Shown here piece after piece: positions 26,940 through 34,442 of a stretch of DNA of 64,000 nucleotides. The first letter of the stretch is position 1. The number at the start of each line of letters is the position of its first letter. Below the pieces are notes generated by a model that was not told the DNA's origin, did no database searches, and saw only the letters and a list, made by a program, of their open reading frames with translations. The DNA is from Lacrimispora algidixylanolytica (lineage in GTDB: Bacteria; Bacillota; Clostridia; Lachnospirales; Lachnospiraceae): NCBI RefSeq assembly GCF_003609635.1, contig NZ_MCIA01000023.1, forward strand, positions 186,001 to 250,000, read 5' to 3'. The translations under genes were made by a program, and so were the position numbers.

Positions 26940-27235
26940 AAATACTTAATATAGTATAACATTTAACTATTTTATATACAATTTAAGATTCAATTAATAC
27001 ACAAAATCATCTTGTGCTTATGCTTATGAAACCATTCACGGGTAGAAAACTGCTGCATGAGATAATCAATTACCGGAATAAATACAACGTCGACCAGCAT
27101 ATCCTGCATTCGGACACCCGTTGTGGTAGTAATTATATTATTTTCCTGTTAATACACCGAAAAGCACTGACAATTCGCTATTACAGATCAAATACTCATT
27201 TGATAAACTATAGATATCAAATGGAGGTAAAAGAG

Positions 27236-28393
27236 ATGAAAAAAGTAATAAAAGTGATTTGTTTTGCAGTGAGTTTATTTATGGTACTTGGAGCTTTTGT
27301 ATTTGGTCCAATCAATACCGTCAGTGCAAAGGAAACATCGACTCAAAAGAAGGTTCTTATGGTAATTGCACCAAAGGATTTTGAAGACTGTGAAGTTGTT
27401 GAACCCATGGCTATTTTAAAGGCTAACGGTGCAGAAGTAATAATCGCTAGCACAACAACGGATACAGCAATTGGTATTAATGGATTTAAATTAACACCAG
27501 ATATCAGAATCAGTAATGCAAAGACTGATGACTATGATGCCATCGTATTAGCAGGAGGAACCGGCGTTATCAGTCATTTATGGGACAACGAAGAACTGAG
27601 AACACTGATTCAGCAATTTAATTCTCAAAGCAAAATAGTTGCAGCTATGTGTGCAGCTCCCCCAGCTCTCGCTAAGGCCGGAATCTTAAAAGATAAAACA
27701 GTTACCATGTTTCCTTGGGACGATGGAATCAAGGAACTTACCTCAAGAGGTGCCATATATGTGAATGAGGAGACTGTTACGGATGGAAATATCGTAACAG
27801 GAAAAAATCCAGCTGCGTCAAAAAGCTTTGGACTGGCTATCTGTAACGCTTTAAAAATCAGAAAATTCTCTAAAAATATATTAATGGTAGTAGCCCCAAT
27901 AGATTTTGAAGATGTAGAGTTATACGCTCCCAAAACGTTGCTTGAGATAAACGGAGCTAATGTAACTGTAGCAAGCACTACAACAACAGCTCTTGGGCTA
28001 AATGGATCAACTTGTACCACTGATATTATGATATCCGATGCAAAAGCAACGGATTATGATGGGATCGTTATCGTTGGTGGCACAGGAGTAATCGGTAGTT
28101 TGTGGGATGATAAAGATCTCAGAAATCTACTAAAAGATGCAGATAAAGAAAAAAAGATGATAGCAGCAATATGTGCAGCACCGCCGATTCTGGCAAGAGC
28201 TGGTCTTCTTAAGAACAGAAAAGCAACCATGTTCCCCTGGAGTGATGGTATTAAGGAATTAACCAAAAATGGGGCTAACTATGTTGATCAAGAGGTTGTT
28301 GTATCCGGTAATATTGTTACAGGAAGAAATCCAGATGCTTCCGTAGCTTTCGGATTAAAGCTGTGTGAGGAGCTAAAAATACTTGGCAATTAA
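27236..28393 (+). CDS. Exported protein with two tandem DJ-1/PfpI domains
   Basis: 385 residues from ATG 27236 behind GGAGG (a longer frame above has none). Signal peptide (MKKVIKVICFAVSLFMVLGA, cut near VSAKE). Two DJ-1 repeats: residues about 37-205 and 208-385. Each has DFED near its start and a nucleophile elbow, AAMCAAPPALAKAG and AAICAAPPILARAG, so both Cys are kept; each also has the TMFPWDDGIKEL / TMFPWSDGIKEL block. DJ-1 proteins act on glyoxal, peptides or as chaperones in the cytoplasm; export of a tandem form is unusual. Directly upstream of an AraC regulator. Confidence 0.85.
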   Translation: MKKVIKVICFAVSLFMVLGAFVFGPINTVSAKETSTQKKVLMVIAPKDFEDCEVVEPMAILKANGAEVIIASTTTDTAIGINGFKLTPDIRISNAKTDDYDAIVLAGGTGVISHLWDNEELRTLIQQFNSQSKIVAAMCAAPPALAKAGILKDKTVTMFPWDDGIKELTSRGAIYVNEETVTDGNIVTGKNPAASKSFGLAICNALKIRKFSKNILMVVAPIDFEDVELYAPKTLLEINGANVTVASTTTTALGLNGSTCTTDIMISDAKATDYDGIVIVGGTGVIGSLWDDKDLRNLLKDADKEKKMIAAICAAPPILARAGLLKNRKATMFPWSDGIKELTKNGANYVDQEVVVSGNIVTGRNPDASVAFGLKLCEELKILGN

Positions 28394-28415
28394 ATGAAAA
28401 TTCTATATTTCTTTC

Positions 28416-28451
28416 CTGAGCAGTGATATAATTAAATATATCATTGCTCAG
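28416..28451. repeat. 15-bp inverted repeat in front of the araC-family gene
   Basis: CTGAGCAGTGATATA (28416-28430) and TATATCATTGCTCAG (28437-28451), one G-T wobble, loop ATTAAA. It ends at the ribosome site GGAGGGG. No T-run follows, so it is better read as an operator or a leader hairpin that can mask the ribosome site than as a terminator. Confidence 0.6.
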
Positions 28452-28461
28452 GAGGGGTCGT

Positions 28462-29373
28462 ATGAGTACATACTTTACAGAGGGTAAAATATTTTATCCG
28501 GGCTTTCAGTTTCCTATCCACCATACAAGCGCCAACTGCTTCACAGATGGTGCAAATAAGCGAGACCATTATAAAATGATTTTTGTTATTTCTGGTACTG
28601 GAATACTTACTCTTAATAATCACAAACAAATCATCGTAGCTCCATCTGCTCTCTGTCTGAATGAGACAGATACATTTTCTTTGGAATCAGAAGTATCTCT
28701 TCAGTGTACGGCTATCTTCTTTCACCCACAAATTATCAATCAACATTTCGATTTTCCTGTACTTAGAGCATCTGATCATCAGCTATCTTTAAATGAAATA
28801 CAAGATCTATACTGGTTAAACCCGTTTTTAAGAAAAACAAATGAATTTATGGGTTTATTGCATCTTGGCCCCAGCAACGCACGCAGAATACATAACATTA
28901 TTGACAATATAAAAAATGCCTTGGATATTCAATTGGATGATGATTGGCCCTGCAGAAGCAGAACCTATCTAATTGAAATGCTTTTTTTGTTATCAAGATT
29001 ACTCATTATTGATGAGGCCCTTGAAAGCGTAGAGCTTGATAAAGACCCTGGCGATATCAAAGAGATCATTCTGTATTTGTACACAAATTATATGAATAAG
29101 ATAACCATACAAGAGCTTACCGATAAATTTCATATCAACAGAACCTCGTTAACAGAAAGATTTCGTGGGATTACAGGTCATTCAGTAATGGAGTATCTCA
29201 TTAGTCTAAGACTGTATTTAGCGTCGAAAATGCTCAAAGAAACTCTATTACCTATCTCTGAGATTATCGAGAGGGTAGGTTTCTCTGATATCACGCACTT
29301 TGGAAGGATGTTCAAAAAAAATTTTGGCTATTCTCCTTCCGAATATAGATCGATTCATTGCACCATGCTGTAA
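28462..29373 (+). CDS. AraC-family transcriptional regulator
   Basis: 303 residues from ATG 28462 behind GGAGGGG. N-terminal cupin-like sensing domain (SGTGILTLNNHKQIIVAPSA), then a double helix-turn-helix at about 200-300: ITIQELTDKFHINRTSLTER and PISEIIERVGFSDITHFGRM, followed by FGYSPSEYR. It follows the exported DJ-1 gene by 68 bp, so may control it or itself through the inverted repeat at 28416-28451. Ligand unknown. Confidence 0.87.
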   Translation: MSTYFTEGKIFYPGFQFPIHHTSANCFTDGANKRDHYKMIFVISGTGILTLNNHKQIIVAPSALCLNETDTFSLESEVSLQCTAIFFHPQIINQHFDFPVLRASDHQLSLNEIQDLYWLNPFLRKTNEFMGLLHLGPSNARRIHNIIDNIKNALDIQLDDDWPCRSRTYLIEMLFLLSRLLIIDEALESVELDKDPGDIKEIILYLYTNYMNKITIQELTDKFHINRTSLTERFRGITGHSVMEYLISLRLYLASKMLKETLLPISEIIERVGFSDITHFGRMFKKNFGYSPSEYRSIHCTML

Positions 29374-29411
29374 AAATTTAGGTTTTTCAAGATAGGCGGA
29401 TACCAGGACAT

Positions 29412-29480
29412 TTATTCTCTTCCTTCTTCCGTCTTCCCTTCCATCGCGTCTTTGGAAGGTCTTTCGGTGGTGTCATGCAT
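29412..29480 (-). CDS. Possible 22-residue hydrophilic peptide
   Basis: ATG 29480 opens MHDTTERPSKDAMEGKTEEG and stops at 29412. An AAAGGG lies 1 nt upstream of the ATG, which is too close, so the start is uncertain. A palindrome at 29511-29526 sits where an operator would be. Very charged composition. Weak case. Confidence 0.25.
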   Translation of the reverse strand: MHDTTERPSKDAMEGKTEEGRE

Positions 29481-29510
29481 GCCCTTTGTTTTGAATGATT
29501 TTGCAGTTTA

Positions 29511-29526
29511 GTTAGTAAATACTAAC
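29511..29526. promoter_or_regulatory. 16-bp palindrome resembling a DtxR/MntR operator
   Basis: GTTAGTA-AA-TACTAAC is a perfect palindrome inside TTTAGTTAGTAAATACTAAC. It recalls the TTAGGTTAG..CTAACCTAA type of DtxR-family sites and lies 31 bp after the end of a DtxR-family gene. On the leftward strand TTGAAC and TAACTA flank it at promoter-like spacing. Confidence 0.45.
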
Positions 29527-29556
29527 CTAGGTTCAAAAAAAATCATTTTTGCATTT

Positions 29557-29970
29557 TCAAAGAGCATCACCTTGTACCAACCCCAAATATTTTTTTAGAG
29601 CTAAAATAGCATCATTACTAATAATATGTTCTATTTTACATGCATCTGCGCTTGCGATCAGTTCATTCACATCACAACAAGTAATTAGAAATTGGCTTAT
29701 AACCTGAAACTTAGTTGTAATTATCTCTCCTTGTTTGCGGCCTTCCTCAGTGAGCTGGATTTCACCACCCAAAGGCTTGATAACCAACCCTTCTTTTTGT
29801 AATGTAGTCACAGCACTATGAACACTAGGCTTTGAAACTCCTAAATATACAGCAATGTCAATTGAGCGTACTAATTGCGTTCTTTCAGAAAGTTTATATA
29901 TAGCCTTTAAATATTCCTCTCTTGAAGGACTAAGTTTTTTCTCCAAATGATGACACTTGTTATGTTTCAC
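29557..29970 (-). CDS. DtxR/MntR-family metal-dependent regulator (short form)
   Basis: 137 residues from GTG 29970 with GGAGG upstream. N-terminal winged helix: LSPSREEYLKAIYKLSE, SIDIAVYLGVSKPSVHSAVTTLQKEGLV, IQLTEEGRKQGEII; the dimer/metal domain keeps SADACKIEHIISNDAI with Cys, Glu and His ligands. Family members repress iron or manganese genes. Its promoter carries the same 19-bp operator as the marR gene two places away, so the MarR protein probably controls it. Confidence 0.85.
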   Translation of the reverse strand: MKHNKCHHLEKKLSPSREEYLKAIYKLSERTQLVRSIDIAVYLGVSKPSVHSAVTTLQKEGLVIKPLGGEIQLTEEGRKQGEIITTKFQVISQFLITCCDVNELIASADACKIEHIISNDAILALKKYLGLVQGDAL

Positions 29971-30001
29971 AGCAGATCCTCCATTTTAACTTTAGTGCAA
30001 C

Positions 30002-30030
30002 GTGTATAGATACCATACACTTTAATTCAA
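30002..30030 (-). promoter_or_regulatory. dtxR promoter with operator copy 1
   Basis: Leftward TTGAAT (30025-30030), 16-bp spacer, TATACA (30003-30008). The 19-bp palindrome GTGTATGGTATCTATACAC (leftward reading, 30020-30002) fills the spacer and -10. Matching copies are at 30302-30320 and 30815-30833. Confidence 0.75.
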
Positions 30031-30042
30031 TTAATTTTCCCA

Positions 30043-30270
30043 TTATTTTAAACCCTTTTTATTCTCGTTATCACCCGGATGCTTGATAAACGAGTCGGTT
30101 TGTGGAAATATTGTATTGTCATATGGATAAAATGGAACACAGAAGCATTGGAAAAAAGAATTTAAAAATGTTTGATGTATTCTTTGGTCAACTTTAAGTT
30201 TTTCTCGATACTGCCGTTCGCTTTCCTCATTATTATCAAAGGTTTGATGTTCTATTATTTTCTTTTTAAT
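30043..30270 (-). CDS. 75-residue protein apparently starting at ATT
   Basis: A strong TAGGAGGT site (30277-30284) is followed, 6 nt later, by ATT (30268-30270) and 75 open codons to TAA at 30043. There is no ATG, GTG or TTG start in the frame. The product begins IKKKIIEHQTFDNNEESE, is charged in its first half and has FFQCFCVPFYPYD in the middle; I do not recognise a family. It lies between marR and dtxR, with its own copy of the marR operator and a promoter-like pair upstream. Either a rare ATT-initiated gene (as infC in E. coli) or a gene inactivated at its start codon. Confidence 0.5.
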   Translation of the reverse strand: MKKKIIEHQTFDNNEESERQYREKLKVDQRIHQTFLNSFFQCFCVPFYPYDNTIFPQTDSFIKHPGDNENKKGLK

Positions 30271-30300
30271 GTTTGTACCTCCTACCTATTATGTGTAAAA

Positions 30301-30329
30301 TGTGTATGGTTGCTATACTCTTTAATAAA
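30301..30329 (-). promoter_or_regulatory. Operator copy 2 and weak promoter before the 75-residue gene
   Basis: GTGTATGGTTGCTATACTC at 30302-30320; leftward TTTATT (30324-30329), 17-bp spacer, TACACA (30301-30306). Same register of operator to -35/-10 as in the marR promoter. Confidence 0.6.
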
Positions 30330-30333
30330 ATTT

Positions 30334-30807
30334 TTATTGAATGATATTTTCATCAAAGTTTTGAACCTTGCTGATTAAAGCTAACAAAAAGTTTGACAAA
30401 AATTGAATTTCCGCCTCAGTAGCATTTTGCAGCTCAGTGTCCACCATGTTGTTTATAATATCATGGTAAATCATATGATTTTTATGGGCTTTTTGCCCCT
30501 TTTCCGTTAGACTCAGCAAATATCTAGATAAATTGAGTTCATCAACTTCTTTTTTAACCAAAGCCTTTCTCTCCAGTTTTTTAAGAATTTCGGAAACAGC
30601 TCCCTTTGTTACTCCTAGGATATCGGCTAGACCACCCACATGAATGTATGAATGTTCGGCGATTGCCTTTATTACATGAATTTCAGAGTGAAAAATAGGA
30701 ACATCCGTTCCGTAGTAACGTGTCTTTTTATCTAGTTCCATTAAGGCCAACGCCAAATCTAAGGATTCATTTGCAATGTCATGTTTGTTGTTTTTCATCT
30801 TTTCCAT
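30334..30807 (-). CDS. MarR-family transcriptional regulator
   Basis: 157 residues. Winged helix with SEIHVIKAIAEHSYIHVGGLADILGVTKGAVSEILKKLERKALV followed by the wing LSLTEKGQKAHKNH. ATG 30807 lies only 6 nt after the -10 box, so the mRNA would have no or almost no leader; an ATG at residue 4 is the alternative. The operator between -35 and -10 implies autorepression. The same operator stands before the two genes downstream, so this protein probably controls the whole locus. Confidence 0.87.
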   Translation of the reverse strand: MEKMKNNKHDIANESLDLALALMELDKKTRYYGTDVPIFHSEIHVIKAIAEHSYIHVGGLADILGVTKGAVSEILKKLERKALVKKEVDELNLSRYLLSLTEKGQKAHKNHMIYHDIINNMVDTELQNATEAEIQFLSNFLLALISKVQNFDENIIQ

Positions 30808-30813
30808 ACCAAT

Positions 30814-30842
30814 AGTATATGGTTGCTATACGCTTTTGTCAA
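30814..30842 (-). promoter_or_regulatory. marR promoter with operator copy 3
   Basis: Leftward TTGACA (30837-30842), 17-bp spacer, TATACT (30814-30819): near-consensus. The palindromic GTATATGGTTGCTATACGC (30815-30833) fills the spacer. Predicted start point falls on the ATG of marR. Confidence 0.82.
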
Positions 30843-30873
30843 GTCGATATTGCACATTTTTTCGTTATCACAA

Positions 30874-31854
30874 TTACTCCCACCAATGCTTTATTTCTGC
30901 AATGCTAACATCCCATACTTTAGCGTTTCCAGTGACTATGATTTTAACATCTTCAATTTCCGAATCAAAAAACATTCTCATTTTAAACGTATTTTTATCT
31001 TCGTCCTTATCACTAAATTGAATCAGCTCTTCTCCATTGACCATAATCGTAGCGGAGCCACTATATTCTTCCCCGTCGGGAATACCAATATTAGCATAGA
31101 ACCATAGATTTTCCTTGCCTAACTTAAAAAGATAATCTTTACTCATTCCATCACTGCTGCTAAACAAATTTAAAGTAGGCTCTATTTTTTCGCCTTGAAC
31201 CGAGAACGTTGATATACTTTCAGTTACTGGTGCGGTTCCACTTATTTCGTTTATTGCTTCAACAGGCCCTATTCTTTCATTCACATGTACAACATAATCA
31301 ATTGTTTCAGAAGCAGTCATAACCCCAATAAATAATATAAGAACAGAGACTGCCGAGGCAACAAGCTTTTTAAAGGTTATCTCAGAGGAAAACCCTACTT
31401 TATAAGCAACGAATCCCATGATTGCACCTAATGTATTCGATATAATATCCATAACGTCAAACGTACCCAGGAATGTTAAAGACTGTAGCACTTCCAAAAA
31501 GCCGATCACTAATATAAATAATGTGATGAACTTTCTAAAACGGGTTCGATACAGCAATGGAATTATGATTCCAAAAGGGATAAAAGCGGCAATGTTTCCA
31601 AAATCGTATAACCAAGACATTGTTAGTTTTGGAAACCTTAGGAGAATCCCTTCCGGGACAAATATAAATGTATACTGATTATAATCGATTTTCTGCTCGA
31701 TTCTATGAAACCCAAAGAACATGAGGTACAAAATTAAAGCTGTATATATTATAGTTCCTATAAGAATATATCTACGTAACTTATTATTGATAGCTACAGG
31801 ATTATCAGATAACACTTCATTGCCATTTGGTGTTTCTTTTTGTTGGTTTTTCAT
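30874..31854 (-). CDS. VanZ-family membrane protein with C-terminal NPCBM-like domain
   Basis: 326 residues from ATG 31854 behind GGAGGTG. N-terminal half is a VanZ-like unit with four to five hydrophobic segments (YILIGTIIYTALILYLMFFG; LYDFGNIAAFIPFGIIIPLL; FGLEVLQ-like GFLEVLQSLTFLGTFDVMDI). The exported C-terminal 120 residues (from about 205) form a beta-rich domain ending AKVWDVSIAEIKHWWE, like NPCBM carbohydrate-binding modules. VanZ gives low-level teicoplanin resistance in enterococci, but most homologues have no known role. Its end is 32 bp from the marR promoter. Confidence 0.78.
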   Translation of the reverse strand: MKNQQKETPNGNEVLSDNPVAINNKLRRYILIGTIIYTALILYLMFFGFHRIEQKIDYNQYTFIFVPEGILLRFPKLTMSWLYDFGNIAAFIPFGIIIPLLYRTRFRKFITLFILVIGFLEVLQSLTFLGTFDVMDIISNTLGAIMGFVAYKVGFSSEITFKKLVASAVSVLILFIGVMTASETIDYVVHVNERIGPVEAINEISGTAPVTESISTFSVQGEKIEPTLNLFSSSDGMSKDYLFKLGKENLWFYANIGIPDGEEYSGSATIMVNGEELIQFSDKDEDKNTFKMRMFFDSEIEDVKIIVTGNAKVWDVSIAEIKHWWE

Positions 31855-32145
31855 TCTTAGCACCTCCATTTATAGAATATCATAATATTCTTACCTCTTC
31901 AATCTGCAATAAAAAAGTATCTATCGTCATCTGTCATAGATCCTAATTAGACTCGTTATTTTCAATAGTCTCAGGCTATCTTTAAAACCACTACAACCTC
32001 TACATGCCTTAAGTTGGCTAGTTGTTTTTTATCTCTTGATATAGACTTATTCGGTAGTAAAATTGGTTATCGTTTCTATATGAATTGATATCCAATAATT
32101 TCTATATAACCTTACTGCAAGGCTTACTCTTCTAAGATTGGAGAG

Positions 32146-32295
32146 TTATTGCAGTTCTTTGTGCCGGTTTTCTGGTGGTTCGCACACTCCCACAGGACAC
32201 TTTTGTATCCATATTTCGATCAGACCAGCTTGTCCACATTTCTTGCAATCAGTGATATTCGTTAGAACATATCCTAAGGTATAAATGGTATAAGT
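32146..32295 (-). pseudogene. Fragment of a zinc-ribbon protein gene
   Basis: A 49-codon open stretch without any start codon, reading TYTIYTLGYVLTNITDCKKC and then GQAGLIEIW, KCPVGVC, ending before TAA. The CxxC and CPxGxC pairs indicate a zinc ribbon. Preceded in frame by TAA. Probably the remains of a longer gene. The rest of 31855-32459 shows nothing I can support. Confidence 0.5.
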
Positions 32296-32459
32296 TTAGT
32301 TTTATCCCCATACCCCATTGCTATTCCTGCAGTATCAAATCATGAGGAAAGAAGTAACACTTAAAAAACAGTAATTAATTTATGTGTCTGATTTTGGATT
32401 GCCTGTACGATTGCTTCCTACATCCATCCCTTCGTAATATACTAAAATCAAAAAACTTC

Positions 32460-32498
32460 TTGACATTATTATTTAGTTACTATATTATTTAGTTACTA
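32460..32498 (+). promoter_or_regulatory. Promoter with two TAGTTACTA operators before the second marR gene
   Basis: TTGACA (32460-32465), 17-bp spacer, TATTAT (32483-32488). The palindrome TAGTTACTA occurs at 32474-32482 and 32490-32498, 16 bp apart, the second ending on the A of the start codon. The transcript would have a leader of only a few bases. Confidence 0.75.
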
Positions 32499-32971
32499 TG
32501 AAAAACAAAGAACATTTAATAGAACAATTTTATCAGATGGGTAACCTGATGATTCAGGAGATGCAGACACCTTGGTCCTATGGGGGTGATTTCTTGCTTT
32601 CCCATTCTGAGATTCACCTACTGGAGGCCATAAAGTCCCAGGAGGGAGCAAATGTAAGCGAACTGGCTGCTTATTTGGAAATAACCAGCGGAGCGGTGAG
32701 CCAGGGTACAAAGAAGCTGCTGGATAAAGAACTGATTGAGTCTTACAAAAAAGATGGCAACCGAAAGGAGGTTTTTTCCCGGCTTAGCCCCCTAGGAGAA
32801 CAAATCTGTGAAGGGCATCAAAAACACCATGAATGCATGTGGGAAGTTTGGCAAGAGTTTACAACAGGATTGGATCAGAAAGAAACACAGTTGATTTCTG
32901 ATTTTCTAGAAATGGTAACCAGGGGTATGACACAGATGATTGCTCAAGGGGGACGTCGTCTAAACGATTGA
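32498..32971 (+). CDS. MarR-family transcriptional regulator (second)
   Basis: 157 residues. Winged helix: SEIHLLEAIKSQEGANVSELAAYLEITSGAVSQGTKKLLDKELI, wing SRLSPLGEQICEGHQKHH. No Shine-Dalgarno is possible in the few bases before ATG 32498, so it is probably translated from a leaderless mRNA. Two TAGTTACTA palindromes on its promoter suggest autorepression. Next gene, a hydrolase on the same strand 187 bp on, is the natural target. Confidence 0.86.
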   Translation: MKNKEHLIEQFYQMGNLMIQEMQTPWSYGGDFLLSHSEIHLLEAIKSQEGANVSELAAYLEITSGAVSQGTKKLLDKELIESYKKDGNRKEVFSRLSPLGEQICEGHQKHHECMWEVWQEFTTGLDQKETQLISDFLEMVTRGMTQMIAQGGRRLND

Positions 32972-33158
32972 GATTGGATTGATTACGGCAGTCTTCACAG
33001 ATAAGGATATTGAGGGGGCTCGGGTGGATGGAATCACCTGCCAGTAAAGGAGGTACATAAAGCCTTAATTTATTACCATTCTGAGAGCATTGATTAGATC
33101 CTGGAAGATCTTGTGCAAATGATAATCAAAATATTTATTAGAAAAGGAGATGTGAGAA

Positions 33159-34418
33159 ATGCCATCAGTAAAAAATAATGAGATATTAGCTGAACGCATG
33201 AATTCGGAAAGCAGGCTCTTCTTCATGGACCCCGAAGACGAAGATCTGGATTTCATATTTCAATGGTTCGTTGGATGGATAGCCTATGGTGCCTGCACGC
33301 CAGGTGAGTTGTTTAAAGTCGCTCGCAAAGTTGATGCAAAGTCCGCTGTGAGCTGGAAAGAAGGGTTTGAGAAAGAGGCAAAAAAGATTGAAGCAATTGG
33401 CGAAGACTGCCTGAAAAAAGGACATCGGATTAGTGCTGGACAAGCGTTCTTACGAGCCTTCGGGTACTACAGAGCATCCTACTGCGCGATAGATCCGACG
33501 GATGCGGATTTCTTTCCAGTCTATTTTAAGACCGTAGAGTGTTTCAAGAAATATCTTGACGCTATGTCTAAAACGATAAACCATGAGTTTGTGGAAATCG
33601 AATACAAAGGCTATAAGTTTCCGGGCATTTTTCTGAAGGCTGAGAACAGTAACAAGCCAAAACCAACAATCATTTTCCACAACGGTGGAGAATCACATAA
33701 GGAGGACACCTTCTTCCTTGGAGGAAAAGAAGCCATTGATCGAGGGTATAACGCATTGCTCATAGATCTTCCTTATGATGTGCAACCAAGATCCTATAAC
33801 CCCGAGATCACAGCAAAGAACTTCCCAAAAGCCGATTTGCTAGGTGCCTATCATGCAGCCACTGATTTCCTTGTTGCTCGTCATGACGTAGATGCTAAAC
33901 GGCTGGTCGTATGCGGCGATAGTTATGGTGGTATGAAGAGTACCTTCAATGCGGCTAATGATGATCGTTTTGCTGCGTTAGTTGCTAGTGCACCATTATA
34001 TTCTTGGCCACTCGTGATTAAAAATGGTGTTATGCCTCCGTTCATTATGGGGGATGCACAAGAGTCCAAGAAGATTATAAATAGTTTGCCATGGCTTTCC
34101 CGTGTAACACTTAATCGAGTTAGTTGGATGCATGGTTTCGACAGTATTGTAGAATGGTTGCCTGCAACAGAAAGTAATATGGAGCTGGATCCTCGAGATC
34201 TCAAATGCGCTTTCCTGTCTATTCGCGCAGAATCTGAGGGCCCTGAGGTTGTGAGGCAAGCAACGGAATGTTATGAAAAAGCGTCCTCCAAGAAGAAAGC
34301 TTTGTGGATCGGGAAAGCAGAGGATGGAGCCGATTTCCACTGCCAAATCAACAATCTGGCGTTGCGGTTCCAGGTGCAGTTCGATTTCTTGGACGAAGCC
34401 CTAGACTATAACTGTTAG
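33159..34418 (+). CDS. Alpha/beta hydrolase (dipeptidyl-peptidase/FrsA-like)
   Basis: 419 residues from ATG 33159 behind AAAAGGAG. Helical N-terminal 130 residues, then the hydrolase fold: PTIIFHNGGESHKEDTFF (oxyanion strand), nucleophile elbow VVCGDSYGGMKSTF (Ser about 253), and a closing His in GADFHCQINN. This is the domain order of FrsA/DUF1100-like esterases. No signal peptide. Probably controlled by the upstream MarR protein; a detoxifying esterase role would fit but is inferred. Confidence 0.78.
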   Translation: MPSVKNNEILAERMNSESRLFFMDPEDEDLDFIFQWFVGWIAYGACTPGELFKVARKVDAKSAVSWKEGFEKEAKKIEAIGEDCLKKGHRISAGQAFLRAFGYYRASYCAIDPTDADFFPVYFKTVECFKKYLDAMSKTINHEFVEIEYKGYKFPGIFLKAENSNKPKPTIIFHNGGESHKEDTFFLGGKEAIDRGYNALLIDLPYDVQPRSYNPEITAKNFPKADLLGAYHAATDFLVARHDVDAKRLVVCGDSYGGMKSTFNAANDDRFAALVASAPLYSWPLVIKNGVMPPFIMGDAQESKKIINSLPWLSRVTLNRVSWMHGFDSIVEWLPATESNMELDPRDLKCAFLSIRAESEGPEVVRQATECYEKASSKKKALWIGKAEDGADFHCQINNLALRFQVQFDFLDEALDYNC

Positions 34419-34442
34419 CCCTAGGTAAAGAGTATGGCGTTC

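Noticed and set aside
30172-30378. 68-codon rightward frame rich in Phe and Leu
   Set aside because: Antisense to the better supported 75-residue gene and the marR end; no ribosome site.
30874-31854. VanZ gene as part of a glycopeptide resistance cluster
   Set aside because: No vanH, vanA, vanX or VanS/VanR genes nearby; VanZ-like proteins are widespread without such a role.
33186-34346. Several leftward frames opposite the alpha/beta hydrolase
   Set aside because: Antisense shadows; no ribosome sites, and the rightward gene has a complete catalytic set.
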